Notes: generated by a model not told the origin, from the letters alone. A stretch of DNA of 53,902 nucleotides from an uncultured Bacteroidales bacterium (GCA_902772585.1 CACYBB010000024.1:1-53902); one strand, 5' to 3'. Shown: positions 1 to 8,599, counted from the stretch's first letter. Numbers and translations are program-made.

Positions 1-190
1 AGAGGTAAGAGTCAACCTATATAAGTTTTAATGTTTAACCGAGTCAACTAATCTTAGGGTTTAGACATAATGACAGTCAACCCAAATCAGGAAACGTCAA
101 CGATTCCTCGTTTTTTCGTGTCAAAAGGTCAACCTACATTACCAATAAGACTCCAAGTAGTCAACCTACATCACAAATAACTCTAAGACT
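1..190. repeat. Degenerate array of GTCAAC-headed units, about 32 bp apart
   Basis: GTCAAC occurs at 11, 43, 76, 96, 128 and 160. Four of the five spacings are 32 or 33 bases and one is 20. The last two units share a longer start, GTCAACCTACAT, followed by AATAA at the same offset. No open frame of note lies here. The array begins at or before the window edge and runs into the 22-bp array at 191. Function is unknown. Confidence 0.55.
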
Positions 191-280
191 CAGTCCGAAG
201 TATCCAAACTCCCAGTCCGAAGGCTTCGGACTCGCAGTCCGAAAGGAGCGGACTGTCTGTCCGAAGGAACGAACTAATCT
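191..280. repeat. Tandem array of four 22-bp units (GTCCGAAG dyads)
   Basis: Units start at 193, 215, 237 and 259, each 22 bases. Each has an 8-base arm, one centre base, a second 8-base arm and a 5-base spacer. The second unit is a perfect dyad (GTCCGAAG, G, CTTCGGAC). The third can form a 7-bp hairpin with CAGTCCG and CGGACTG. The unit length and plan match the arrays at 31532 and 33306 although the sequence differs. There is no repeat/spacer alternation, so it is not CRISPR. Confidence 0.75.
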
Positions 281-301
281 CTTCCTTGTTTTTACTTTAT
301 A

Positions 302-844
302 TTACCCGACGTTATTGTGTGCGTTGTTTTGCCTGGAATGGATGCAGACAGTATTGGTCACAGTGCAGTTACTGATGGTGCCTTGCCAATTGTCCCCGGA
401 AATGCCGCCGATAAGCTGACGGCCTGTGATTCGTGCATCGGAAACCGTGACGTTCCGCACAGTCCCTTTAATTTGCCCGAATAGCCCAAGAAAATCGACA
501 ACCTCGTTTGTCTGACCGGTCCTATAGATACGGATGCCGCTGATGGTATAGCCACAACCGTCGAAAGTACCTTTGAAGGCCTTTGCGCCACGACCGATTG
601 GTGTGTAGGTATCCTCGGTGCTGTAACTGCCCGCGCCGTTCACATACACGGCAAGGTCGTGGAGGTTGTCCGCGCTGGCAATCTCGTAGGCACCAAGCGT
701 AGAGTTGTAACTGATACTGCCGATGGTCGCTGGGCTCTGTGCCCATGTCGTCTGTCCCACGAGCAGTGCTGCCGTTAGCAGCACTGCAGAGAGGACTTGG
801 TTAAGTTTTTTAGCGATAAATTGTTGTATTGTTGATTGATACAA
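302..844 (-). pseudogene. Truncated GLUG-motif exported protein
   Basis: The product is about 180 residues. A signal peptide (hydrophobic run about residues 18-34, ending WAQ) is followed by a region typical of GLUG-repeat surface proteins: GTFDGCGYTISGI, then FLGLFGQIKGTVRNVTV and LIGGISGDNWQGTISNCTV. GLUG proteins are normally much longer; here the frame stops just where the next repeat should begin and the DNA turns into the repeat arrays at 1-280, so I read it as a broken gene. The only available start is TTG at 844 with an A-rich stretch before it. It follows the small membrane gene with a short gap, so the two are probably cotranscribed. Confidence 0.55.
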
Positions 845-849
845 TCTTT

Positions 850-993
850 TTAATTCGTCTCATATTCTCGGCGATAAAGCCACAGAATATAGAAGATGTA
901 TCCCACAAGTCCGACATAAACCGCCGAGAGGGGGATGCTAACCCACAAGGGGAGCTTCAGGAATTCATTGATGGCTTCCGTCATAACAATCAT
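850..993 (-). CDS. Small membrane protein, 47 residues
   Basis: The frame begins MIVMTEAINEF and holds one hydrophobic helix (about residues 15-40, LPLWVSIPLSAVYVGLVGY and on) followed by a charged tail, RREYETN. Start could also be the internal Met at residue 4. A TATCTTTG -7 element lies on the same strand at 1009-1016, about 16 bases before the ATG. The stop is 6 bases from the TTG start of the GLUG gene, so coupling is likely. No family recognised; a membrane-anchoring or signalling small protein is possible but not shown. Confidence 0.5.
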   Translation of the reverse strand: MIVMTEAINEFLKLPLWVSIPLSAVYVGLVGYIFYILWLYRREYETN

Positions 994-1008
994 GATTAAT
1001 TAACGTCA

Positions 1009-1016
1009 CAAAGATA
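1009..1016 (-). promoter_or_regulatory. Bacteroidota -7 element for the small membrane gene
   Basis: Minus-strand TATCTTTG matches TAnnTTTG and sits just upstream of the ATG at 993. The three GGTGTC direct repeats lie 20 to 75 bases further upstream. Confidence 0.5.
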
Positions 1017-1035
1017 GCGAAAAAGAGGGAAAACG

Positions 1036-1090
1036 GGTGTCTGAAAAAAGCGTTTGGTGTCCGAAAAAGAACTGTCAGGTGTCCAAAAAG
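1036..1090. promoter_or_regulatory. Three direct repeats GGTGTCYGAAAAA, candidate AraC-type operator
   Basis: GGTGTCTGAAAAA at 1036, GGTGTCCGAAAAA at 1056 and GGTGTCCAAAAAG at 1078 are spaced 20 and 22 bases, two helical turns. Direct repeats at this spacing are typical of AraC/XylS family binding sites. They lie between the AraC gene and the divergent small membrane/GLUG genes, upstream of both -7 elements. Confidence 0.5.
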
Positions 1091-1144
1091 CGTGCTTTTC
1101 TGACATTTATGCCCTCTTTTGGTGGTTATTTCGAAGAAAATATG

Positions 1145-1152
1145 TAACTTTG
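1145..1152 (+). promoter_or_regulatory. -7 element for the AraC-type regulator
   Basis: TAACTTTG matches TAnnTTTG. A TTTG at 1118-1121 is a possible -33 element, 23 bases upstream. The leader then carries AACTAATAACTAACCC before the ATG at 1178. Confidence 0.55.
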
Positions 1153-1177
1153 CAACTAATAACTAACCCAAGGCACG

Positions 1178-2293
1178 ATGATTACAGTAGGAGAGATGCA
1201 GATTAGCGGTATGCTGACAATGTTGGTATTGTCAGTGATGCTGGTAATGGGGGTGCCTAGCCGTTCCCGTCAGGGCAGCTTTGCCAAAGCGCGCTGGATG
1301 ATGGCGGCAGGTACAGGACTCATAGCCCTGCAGTTCCTATTGCAACACTCGTTCGGTTTCCGAGAGATGGGTGTCACGCAGGCTGTGCTCTGCAACCTGC
1401 TATTCTTCACGCCGGCATCGTTGCTCTGCGGCATGGCTGTCCTCTTCGTGCAGCGACAGGGACACGTCAGCAGAAAGGAGTGGCTTGGGGTGTCAGGCAT
1501 CTGCGCCCTGTCGGCTATATTACTAATAGGTGTAACGCTGCTGGACGACACGCCCTTCCAAGAGGAGTCGATGGCCCTACGCACAGCGGAATATGTGAGT
1601 TCAATGCTCTATGTGTTGATGCAGAGTTTCATCTTCACCATGCAGTATAAGTCGTACAAGCAGTTGGAGTTGGCCGTAGGCGAATACTACGACCGCGAGC
1701 GCCGCGACCTGTTCGGATGGATGGGAATGAGCATGAAAGCCATGACGCTGCTGGCATTCATCGTACCCCTGGTCATCTTTATGCAGGGGGCTCCGCTGGT
1801 ACTATTCTCCATCGGTTTCTTCTTCGCTATCTCCTACTCTACCATCAGCCTCTATACCTATGGTGTCAGTAAGGACGTGGAGCGTGTGGAGGAGGCAGAA
1901 GCGAGTGAAGAATTAAGAGTGAAGAGTGAAGAGTTTGCTACCGAGATCACACAGACCCGTCCTCATGATCCAGCCATCACCGAGGCTGTTGACCAGTGGA
2001 TTGAGAGCGGACACTACCGCGAGCACAACCTGACACTGGGTATCGTGGCCAGACAGATGGCGGTACCACAGAAGCAGTTGCAGGAGTGGCTCAGACAGTC
2101 TGAATACCGAAAACTGGCTGGCCTGGTCACCACACTACGCATCAAGGAGGCTCAGCGGGTCCTTGTCGAGCATCGCGACTGGTCAGTAGAGAGCGTCGCC
2201 GACTACTGCGGATTCAACGACCGCAAGTACTTCCACCAGGTATTTCAGCAATATACTGGCACTACCCCAGCGAAATACCAAGCAAATAATTAA
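1178..2293 (+). CDS. Membrane-anchored AraC-family transcription regulator
   Basis: The 371-residue protein has about six hydrophobic segments (roughly 10-27, 39-57, 68-92, 102-122, 137-156, 185-228), then a linker and a C-terminal AraC helix-turn-helix domain (about 285-368). The HTH region has the usual ending: SVESVADYCGFNDRKYFHQVF, split here as SVESVADYCGF and NDRKYFHQVF, then TGTTPAKY. The membrane part probably senses an envelope signal. The linker around residues 243-253 (EELRVKSEE) is encoded by a small gtgaagagt repeat. The stop overlaps the convergent porQ stop by four bases. Direct repeats at 1036-1090 are its likely targets; what it controls is inferred, not shown. Confidence 0.85.
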   Translation: MITVGEMQISGMLTMLVLSVMLVMGVPSRSRQGSFAKARWMMAAGTGLIALQFLLQHSFGFREMGVTQAVLCNLLFFTPASLLCGMAVLFVQRQGHVSRKEWLGVSGICALSAILLIGVTLLDDTPFQEESMALRTAEYVSSMLYVLMQSFIFTMQYKSYKQLELAVGEYYDRERRDLFGWMGMSMKAMTLLAFIVPLVIFMQGAPLVLFSIGFFFAISYSTISLYTYGVSKDVERVEEAEASEELRVKSEEFATEITQTRPHDPAITEAVDQWIESGHYREHNLTLGIVARQMAVPQKQLQEWLRQSEYRKLAGLVTTLRIKEAQRVLVEHRDWSVESVADYCGFNDRKYFHQVFQQYTGTTPAKYQANN

Positions 2294-3243
2294 AACACGT
2301 AGGAAAGGTTGACGAGAAGGGAGGAGGCAGAGACGTGGTATTTCGCGTAGCCAACCGTCAACTTAAAACGTTCCAGTTCCAGACCACCACCAAGGGAAAG
2401 GCCAGCACCATGACTGCTGGACGTATCCTCACCCTCGTAAATCTTCATCTCGCTGCTGCGACGGAAGTTATAACCACCAGAGACAAAGATGGTGGAACCG
2501 AGACGGATGTCGGCACCTACGGCAAGGTGCTTGATGAATGCCTGATCCCAGTTGTTCAGGCGTGCCAAGGTGGCATGCAGTGTGAGGGGTGAGTTCGGCA
2601 ACTGCCGACTGACACCCACGAGCAGGTCAAGGGGAATGCGTTCGAACTCATCATCATAGGCTTTTATCTGTCCACCAAGGTTGCGAGCAACAGCAGACAC
2701 GGACCAGCCACGCTCCGGGTCCTGATAGTTCAGTCCAAGGTCAACAGCAACAGCTGCCGACGAATAGCTACCGATGGTTGACGAGATAAAACGGGCGGTG
2801 ATGCCACCGCTGATGCGGTCGGAGAGCAAATAGGCAAAAGAGCCTGCCAGCGCAATGTCCTTCGGTGAGAAAGTTCCCGTTTGCTGATTGGCTACGGTAG
2901 TCTCCTTGATTTCACCATACGACATAAACTGTCCGCTGACACCCCAAGAGGCCCGTTCCTTATAAGCCTTGACGAACGATGCTGATGCAACGGTACATCC
3001 CTCCATATAGGTCATAAAGTTGACGTTCAGCGTCTTGTCGGAGACACCTGTGATGAGGGCAGGATTATGGAAGATGACCGTAGCATCGTCGTCGGTCAGC
3101 GTCACATTGTCGCCACCTAACGCAGCAACGTGGGCAGAGACGGGCAAGCGCAGAAAGCTATACACCTCCTGCGACTCCTGTGCCTGCATGCCAATAGCCA
3201 ATAGCCAGCAGCCAATAACCAACAATCCTTTCTTCATCATCAA
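2290..3243 (-). CDS. porQ: Type IX secretion system protein PorQ-like
   Basis: The 317-residue protein starts with a signal peptide ending MQAQ and continues with the PorQ pattern: YSFLRLPVSAHVAALGG, DDATVIFHNPALI, alternating beta-strands, and a C-terminal LLVNLSYVF typical of an outer-membrane barrel. PorQ belongs to the PorV/FadL-like group and works with PorZ in attachment or processing of type IX cargo at the cell surface. It fits with the exported proteins at 29848 and 33452, which carry Prevotella-type C-terminal tails. Three Met codons in a row leave the exact start open. The signal region is encoded by a small repeat of ggctattggct type. Confidence 0.85.
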   Translation of the reverse strand: MMMKKGLLVIGCWLLAIGMQAQESQEVYSFLRLPVSAHVAALGGDNVTLTDDDATVIFHNPALITGVSDKTLNVNFMTYMEGCTVASASFVKAYKERASWGVSGQFMSYGEIKETTVANQQTGTFSPKDIALAGSFAYLLSDRISGGITARFISSTIGSYSSAAVAVDLGLNYQDPERGWSVSAVARNLGGQIKAYDDEFERIPLDLLVGVSRQLPNSPLTLHATLARLNNWDQAFIKHLAVGADIRLGSTIFVSGGYNFRRSSEMKIYEGEDTSSSHGAGLSLGGGLELERFKLTVGYAKYHVSASSLLVNLSYVF

Positions 3244-3261
3244 TAATAACGGAGAAGTTAG

Positions 3262-3300
3262 GAAAAAATTATGAGACCACCAAAAATTATTGGTGGCCTC
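3262..3300 (-). terminator. Terminator of the DASS transporter gene
   Basis: On the minus strand GAGGCCACCAA pairs with TTGGTGGTCTC (one G-U pair) around a short loop, followed by a T-run (AATTTTTT). It follows the stop at 3320 by about 20 bases and precedes porQ. Confidence 0.75.
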
Positions 3301-3319
3301 ACTATTTTATCTACAAGAA

Positions 3320-4825
3320 TTATATCAGTTTCAATGTACCCATCAGGTAAACCAAGCCGAAGCCAAGGACCATCGAGATGATACCCATGATGATACCTAC
3401 CTTAGCCATATCGTTCTGCTTCACATAACCTGTAGCGAAAGCCAGAGCATTCGGGGGTGTAGAGATTGGCAGAATCATGGCGCTAGATGCTGCAATGGCC
3501 ACACCGATAAGGACAGTACCCGTACCACCGATAGGATCGAGTTTGTCTCCCATAGCACCACAGACCACAGCAAGGATAGGCATGAGCAGGGCTGCCGTAG
3601 CAGAGTTCGAAATGAAGTTCGACAGCACATAGCAGATGGCACCACCCAGCATTAGGATGAGCAGTGGCGAGAACTCGCCGAAGGGAATGCTCTCAACAGC
3701 GTTGGCTGCCAGACCAGAAGCATTCAGACCGTAACCCAGCGCAAAGCCACCGGCAACCATCCAGATAACACTCCAGTTGATTTGCTCCAGGTCGCGCTTA
3801 TTGATAACACCCGTCAGGGCAAAGATACAGAACGGAAGCATAGCTACCGTATTGGCATTGATGCCTGTGAAGCGGTCAGAGAGCCAGAGTGCAACAGTAA
3901 GGATGAAGGTGAAGATAACCACCTTAGAGTGGAAACCCTTCTCCATGCTACCGTCAATCTTCAGTTCTACCGTCTTCTGACTGAATGGGAAGAACTTCAG
4001 CAGCAGGCGCCAGCTGATGAACAGCAACAGGACAACCAGCGGGAACATGAACATCATCCACTGACCGAAGCCAAGACCCATATTCAGACCCTCGGGATCG
4101 TTCAGGTATTTCAAGGCGATATTGTTAGGAGGTGTACCGATAGGCGTACCCATACCACCGAGGTTAGCGGCTACGGGGATAGACATAGCCAGGGCGATAC
4201 GTCCCTTACCCTCTGGGGGCAACTGACGGAACACAGGTGTCAGGAACGTCAGCATCATAGCAGCAGTAGCGGTGTTGGAAACGAACATCGAGAACAAACC
4301 AGTTACCAACAGGAAACCCAACAGCACCATCTCACTCTTCGTACCGAAAGGACGGAGCAGTACTTTAGCCAACTGGGCATCAAGACCTGTCTTCGTGGCA
4401 GCAATAGCCAACACGAAACCACCAATAAACAGCATGATAACGGGGTCGGCAAAGCAAGCCATTACGCCCTTATAAGAGAGCAGCTTACCTACCTCCTCTT
4501 CGTTGACCATCGGCGCAATACCACTATCCGTACAGAACAGCAGCATCATGACTATGATGGCAATGGACGTAGCCCACGAGGAGACAATTTCAAGAATCCA
4601 CATCAGCGTAGCAAAGGCAAAGATGGCGATGACGCGCTGCTGAACAACGGTGAGGTTCTGGATACCGTACCACTCAGTAGGGATGTTCCAGAGGAATAAT
4701 GTGACGAGCGCTACCAGAGCAATCTTGATAACGCGTTTGGTACCATCGGTAGGATGGTATTTCCGTTGGTGACGCATCGCATGATACGTATCAACGAGAT
4801 GGAATCCTTTGTAATTATTGAACAT
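3320..4825 (-). CDS. DASS/SLC13 family sodium-coupled anion symporter
   Basis: A 501-residue integral membrane protein of the divalent anion:Na+ symporter family, which imports dicarboxylates such as succinate or malate, citrate, or sulfate. Both family signatures are visible: the SNT motifs FVSNTATAAMM and NFISNSATAALL, and the two hairpin-adjacent motifs GTPIGTPPNN and PISTPPNALAFATGYV. There are about 11 to 12 hydrophobic segments. The substrate cannot be told from the sequence, although in fermentative Prevotella a C4-dicarboxylate is likely. It stands alone between terminators, with its own -7 element. Confidence 0.88.
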   Translation of the reverse strand: MFNNYKGFHLVDTYHAMRHQRKYHPTDGTKRVIKIALVALVTLFLWNIPTEWYGIQNLTVVQQRVIAIFAFATLMWILEIVSSWATSIAIIVMMLLFCTDSGIAPMVNEEEVGKLLSYKGVMACFADPVIMLFIGGFVLAIAATKTGLDAQLAKVLLRPFGTKSEMVLLGFLLVTGLFSMFVSNTATAAMMLTFLTPVFRQLPPEGKGRIALAMSIPVAANLGGMGTPIGTPPNNIALKYLNDPEGLNMGLGFGQWMMFMFPLVVLLLFISWRLLLKFFPFSQKTVELKIDGSMEKGFHSKVVIFTFILTVALWLSDRFTGINANTVAMLPFCIFALTGVINKRDLEQINWSVIWMVAGGFALGYGLNASGLAANAVESIPFGEFSPLLILMLGGAICYVLSNFISNSATAALLMPILAVVCGAMGDKLDPIGGTGTVLIGVAIAASSAMILPISTPPNALAFATGYVKQNDMAKVGIIMGIISMVLGFGLVYLMGTLKLI

Positions 4826-4852
4826 GGTTTGATTATGTTATTTTTTGCGGCA

Positions 4853-4860
4853 CAAAGGTA
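4853..4860 (-). promoter_or_regulatory. -7 element for the DASS transporter
   Basis: Minus-strand TACCTTTG, followed by G, about 28 bases before the ATG at 4825. No clear TTTG -33 element at the expected distance. Confidence 0.5.
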
Positions 4861-4927
4861 CAAAAAAGTCTGTGAAGAAAAGCGTAAAAGGAACACGCAT
4901 TTTTGTATAAGCGTTGCATAATGACAC

Positions 4928-4975
4928 AAAAAAGACACTCCACTCTGCAGAACTTTTACATTTGCAAAGTGGAGT
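4928..4975 (-). terminator. Terminator of the GH43 gene
   Basis: On the minus strand ACTCCACTTTGCA pairs with TGCAGAGTGGAGT (13 bp with one G-U pair) around a 13-base loop and is followed by CTTTTTT. It begins 26 bases after the GH43 stop. Confidence 0.75.
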
Positions 4976-5000
4976 TGTCAAAAGTTGATTAAATAGTTAG

Positions 5001-6605
5001 TTATTTTATTGTAAAGGAGTCAACGTCAACATAGCCGCCAGTCTTCTGGGTGGCGAAGTTAAACAGGGCATACTTAGAACCCATAAAGAAGCGTTGCCAG
5101 TCGAAGCGCATGCGGTAGTCGTTGCCCATCTTCTGCCAGTTCTCACCATCGAGACTGTAATAGAAGGTGGCAATGTCAGTTCGTGGAACAAAGTTGCCGT
5201 CAATGCGCAGCCATATCTTATTGGTGGTTAATGGTATACTCTCGATAATCTTCTCGGTGGCGTCCTCAACGACTTTGTCGCGCTGAGACAGTTTGACAGA
5301 GAGCTCAGCAGCACAGAGTGTGAGTTTCTTACCGTCTTTCTTAATCATCAGCGCACCCGTTTCATCGTTGAAAGCGGCAAAACCGGCACGGTCGCCAGCC
5401 TTCATGTGTGACAGGTCGAGAACAACAACAGCACTACACGTCGGTCCCTTCATACGCTGTGTCAGCGTATTGGGAGCGAGGTAGAGGTTGGGAACAACAC
5501 GACTGGCCTTCAGACGCAGGAATCCAGGGCGCTCAGTCAACGACCAAGCTGTATTTATGGGGTTATGGTTCCACTGCCAGTGCAATCCCAGCTTCTCAGC
5601 CGAGAAGTCGTCACTGCAGATGATTGATTTCTCAGGTTGACCACTTACCAAAGGACGTACCTTGTCAGGTACACGTCCCATCTCGTCACCCAGCATAGGC
5701 CAGCCGTCAATCCAGCGGACAGGCGACAGCGTCAGTACACGACCTACACCACCACGGTCCTGGAACATGATGCCATACCAGTCACCGTCGGGTGAATCAA
5801 CAATGGTACCTTGTGCCAGATAGGAGAAACCTCCGAAGTCAGACTCCAGAATGGTGGTCTTCTCGTACGGGCCGCGGATATTGTCAGAACGGTAGCACAC
5901 CTCACGACGATGACGACCCGGTGCATAGACGTGGGAAATCATCAGCAGGTAGTAGCGACCATTATGCTTAATGACACGAGAACCTTCCAACAGACCGGTT
6001 TCGTCGGCCTCGCGCTGGAAAATCTGCATGTGCGAACCCTCGATGACATCTGAGAGGTCGGGCTTCAACTCCATCAACTCACCGGTGCCATAGATGACAT
6101 ACACACGGTTGTCGTCATCGAAGAACAACGAACAGTCGTGGAAGTGACGCATGCGTGATACCAGCATCCACTCACCGGCAGGGTCCTCAGCACTATAGAT
6201 ATAGGTGTCGCCCATAGCACCACGCTCGTTGGGAGCGAAGAGTACATAAAAGCGACCATTGTGGTATTTCAGAGAAGTAGCCCACTGACCACGTCCATAG
6301 ACAGTACCTTCCTGCAGGTCGTACTTGGGTGAGTCGGTGAGACGGTCATACACGTAACCAATGGTCTCCCAGTTCTTCAGGTCCTTGGAGCGCATGATTG
6401 GAGCACCAGGCATCAGGTGCATGGTGGTGCTCACCAAATAATAGGTATCGCCTACGCGTATGATATCGGGATCGGGCACATCAGCCCATAGCATTGGATT
6501 CTCTACATAAGAACCATTAGAGCTGCTGGGACGCTTCCCAGCAGCTTCTACGGTTACAAAACAAACTACTAATGATAATATTACTACTAAAACAAATCTT
6601 TTCAT
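5001..6605 (-). CDS. Glycoside hydrolase family 43 (beta-xylosidase/arabinofuranosidase type)
   Basis: The 534-residue exported enzyme has a signal peptide (cleavage near residue 22), a five-bladed GH43 propeller and a C-terminal beta-sandwich (about 340-534). Catalytic landmarks are visible: the base in WADVPDPDII (Asp45), the pKa-modulating Asp in HDCSLFFDDD (Asp157) and the acid in LLEGSRVIKHNGRYY (Glu207). The N-terminal motif ENPMLWADVPDPD and the large C-terminal sandwich are like subfamily 12-type xylosidases/arabinofuranosidases. It releases xylose or arabinose from xylan side chains, but specificity is not certain. It has its own promoter at 6634 and terminator at 4928. Confidence 0.9.
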   Translation of the reverse strand: MKRFVLVVILSLVVCFVTVEAAGKRPSSSNGSYVENPMLWADVPDPDIIRVGDTYYLVSTTMHLMPGAPIMRSKDLKNWETIGYVYDRLTDSPKYDLQEGTVYGRGQWATSLKYHNGRFYVLFAPNERGAMGDTYIYSAEDPAGEWMLVSRMRHFHDCSLFFDDDNRVYVIYGTGELMELKPDLSDVIEGSHMQIFQREADETGLLEGSRVIKHNGRYYLLMISHVYAPGRHRREVCYRSDNIRGPYEKTTILESDFGGFSYLAQGTIVDSPDGDWYGIMFQDRGGVGRVLTLSPVRWIDGWPMLGDEMGRVPDKVRPLVSGQPEKSIICSDDFSAEKLGLHWQWNHNPINTAWSLTERPGFLRLKASRVVPNLYLAPNTLTQRMKGPTCSAVVVLDLSHMKAGDRAGFAAFNDETGALMIKKDGKKLTLCAAELSVKLSQRDKVVEDATEKIIESIPLTTNKIWLRIDGNFVPRTDIATFYYSLDGENWQKMGNDYRMRFDWQRFFMGSKYALFNFATQKTGGYVDVDSFTIK

Positions 6606-6633
6606 ACAAAGCGGTTGGTATGTTAACCGAGTG

Positions 6634-6641
6634 CAAAGTTA
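6634..6641 (-). promoter_or_regulatory. -7 element for GH43
   Basis: Minus-strand TAACTTTG, followed by C, about 29 bases before the ATG at 6605. Confidence 0.5.
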
Positions 6642-6678
6642 CATACTTTTATTTAAAGTAGCTTTCTCTTTTGTTTCA

Positions 6679-8490
6679 TCATTTTTTCCAAATGTAACAA
6701 AAGCCTCCGCGAGGTTGAAAAACAAAACTTTTTGGTAGTTTTTTCTGTTTTTCTATATGCCACGTATGGTCCTTACCAGGTTCATCAGTATACAATGTTA
6801 CATCCTTCCCCTTGAAGTTAAGGGTTACTTCCTTGACGCTGTCCGTACCGTTGATACCTGCCAGATACCATTTGTTACCACTGCGACGAGCCATGATGAC
6901 ATATTCACCAGGATAACCAGCCACCAGATGGGTCTCATCCCAGGCGGCAGGCAACGTGGATAGGAACTGCTGAACCTCCTGAGGCTGGGCAAGATAACTT
7001 TCCGGACGGTCTGCCAAGTGCTGCAAGGCACTCTCAAAGAGCACCGTTAAGGCGATTTCATGACCATGAGTAGTGATATGTGGATGTTGCGAGTCACTGA
7101 AAGTACAGGGGGTATAGTCCATCGGACCTATGACATTACGGGTGAAGGGCAACGTAGCATTATGACAGGCAGCCTTATTGGTAAATGTCGCTACGTTGTT
7201 ATACCATTCCGCACCATAGACACCTTCTGTTGACATCAGGTTCGGCCATGTGCGTTGCCAACCACGGGGAATGGTAGCACCGTGGAAATTGACAAGCAAG
7301 TGATGACGGGCGGCACTCTCCAACAAATTGAGTTGGAAGTCCATATTACGCTGATTATCGCCAGAGAAGAAGTCAATCTTCACACCTGCCACACCCATCT
7401 TCTCCAGCCAAGCAAACTCCTTTTCACGGTCTTCGGGTTTATTCAGTCGGAACTTCGGTGTAGGAGCACCATCCACCCACCCTACTGATGAGTTATACCA
7501 GATAAGCGGCTTGACACCCTTTGACTTCGCATAATTGATAGCATCCTCAATGGTCTTACCATTGTTAGAAGCCACCTTATCCATCTCATCCCATTCGGCA
7601 TCAATGAGCACGTAGGGCAGACGAAGTGTCTCCGCCATATCTACGTATTTCTTGATGATGTTATAGTCGTTAGAACCGTGGTTGTAAGCCCAGTAAATCC
7701 ATGACACCACGCCAGGGTGTATCCAACTGGTATCGGCAATCTTGCAGGGTTCGCTGACATCCGTAATCAACGTCGATTCCAGCACATCAGCCAACGTACC
7801 AATAATCGCCACGCGCCAAGGCGTGTGGTTAGGTGTTGTGTGATTGCTGGTTTCGCCAGCGACGTGCTCTGCTTCCACCACCTTGAACAGTTCCCCGTCA
7901 TTATATAAACACGACGCACTCTGTCCGTGCTCAATATTCGCTTCAGAAATCAGTACAAAAGTACCATTAATGGGTTCCAGCAAGGCCGGATATCCCCAAC
8001 GGTTGTTCCAACCCTCGGCAGACTTAAACGTACCACTATACGATGGTACAGGAGCCACCTTATAGGTTGTTGACAGTGGAAAGAAACCTTCGTAGGAGTC
8101 GCACCACTGCTGCATCCAGCGGCGGGTACCTTCAGGAATACGGTAGGCGATAGATGGTTGAGGACGGATAGTTGATGTACGAAAAGCTATACCGTCGTTA
8201 TAGACACGAAGCACGGTAGTACCAATCTGGTATTCGTTGGCTTCGTTGGTACAGTGGCTGCTCTTACCGGTCAGCATCTGGTAGTCGGTCTTGATACGCT
8301 GTGTTTGCGAAACAGCAGTGGTGGCGTCGACACCAGCCTCAGCGATGTCGAGCACCTGCTGCTTTTCATAACATACTTTCAAAGCGTGACCATCTACAGT
8401 CACTGTTATCTTACCGTTGGGTGAGCTCATGGGAACTGCCATTGCTCCCACTGCCACCATCAGGAATAGTTGAATGAATAGTTGTCTCAT
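6679..8490 (-). CDS. Glycoside hydrolase family 97, retaining (alpha-galactosidase-like) type
   Basis: The 603-residue exported enzyme has a short signal peptide (ending AMAVP), an N-terminal beta-supersandwich (about 20-255), a central TIM barrel from WIHPGVVSWIYW (about 257) and a C-terminal beta domain. In GH97, retaining members use an Asp nucleophile and a Glu acid/base while inverting SusB-type members use Glu residues. Here VKIDFFSGD gives Asp373 and STEGVYGAEW gives Glu422, matching the retaining group typified by the Bacteroides alpha-galactosidase. Substrate is therefore probably an alpha-galactoside or related sugar at a hemicellulose side chain, as inference. It lies upstream of GH43 on the same strand. 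Confidence 0.9.
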   Translation of the reverse strand: MRQLFIQLFLMVAVGAMAVPMSSPNGKITVTVDGHALKVCYEKQQVLDIAEAGVDATTAVSQTQRIKTDYQMLTGKSSHCTNEANEYQIGTTVLRVYNDGIAFRTSTIRPQPSIAYRIPEGTRRWMQQWCDSYEGFFPLSTTYKVAPVPSYSGTFKSAEGWNNRWGYPALLEPINGTFVLISEANIEHGQSASCLYNDGELFKVVEAEHVAGETSNHTTPNHTPWRVAIIGTLADVLESTLITDVSEPCKIADTSWIHPGVVSWIYWAYNHGSNDYNIIKKYVDMAETLRLPYVLIDAEWDEMDKVASNNGKTIEDAINYAKSKGVKPLIWYNSSVGWVDGAPTPKFRLNKPEDREKEFAWLEKMGVAGVKIDFFSGDNQRNMDFQLNLLESAARHHLLVNFHGATIPRGWQRTWPNLMSTEGVYGAEWYNNVATFTNKAACHNATLPFTRNVIGPMDYTPCTFSDSQHPHITTHGHEIALTVLFESALQHLADRPESYLAQPQEVQQFLSTLPAAWDETHLVAGYPGEYVIMARRSGNKWYLAGINGTDSVKEVTLNFKGKDVTLYTDEPGKDHTWHIEKQKKLPKSFVFQPRGGFCYIWKK

Positions 8491-8514
8491 TGGGTTAGTT
8501 TATTTTTCTGGGCG

Positions 8515-8522
8515 CAAAGGTA
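8515..8522 (-). promoter_or_regulatory. -7 element for GH97
   Basis: Minus-strand TACCTTTG, followed by C, 24 bases before the ATG at 8490. It directly abuts the T-run of the upstream terminator. Confidence 0.55.
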
Positions 8523-8564
8523 CAAAAAATCCATAAGACTCAGCCATACGCTTTGTCTCATGGA
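8523..8564 (-). terminator. Terminator after the cation efflux gene
   Basis: On the minus strand TCCATGAGAC pairs with GTCTTATGGA (one G-U pair), followed by TTTTTT. It lies 36 bases after the stop of the gene at 8600. Confidence 0.75.
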
Positions 8565-8599
8565 CTTTTTCTCATGTATCATATTTTATGGTTAAACTA

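Noticed and set aside
191-280. CRISPR-like short repeats
   Set aside because: The units are directly adjacent with no unique spacers and no cas gene is present; the same holds for the arrays at 31532 and 33306.
3782-4699. Plus-strand open frame opposite the DASS transporter
   Set aside because: The composition is Gln/His/Thr-rich without a domain, as expected for a shadow of a membrane-protein gene.
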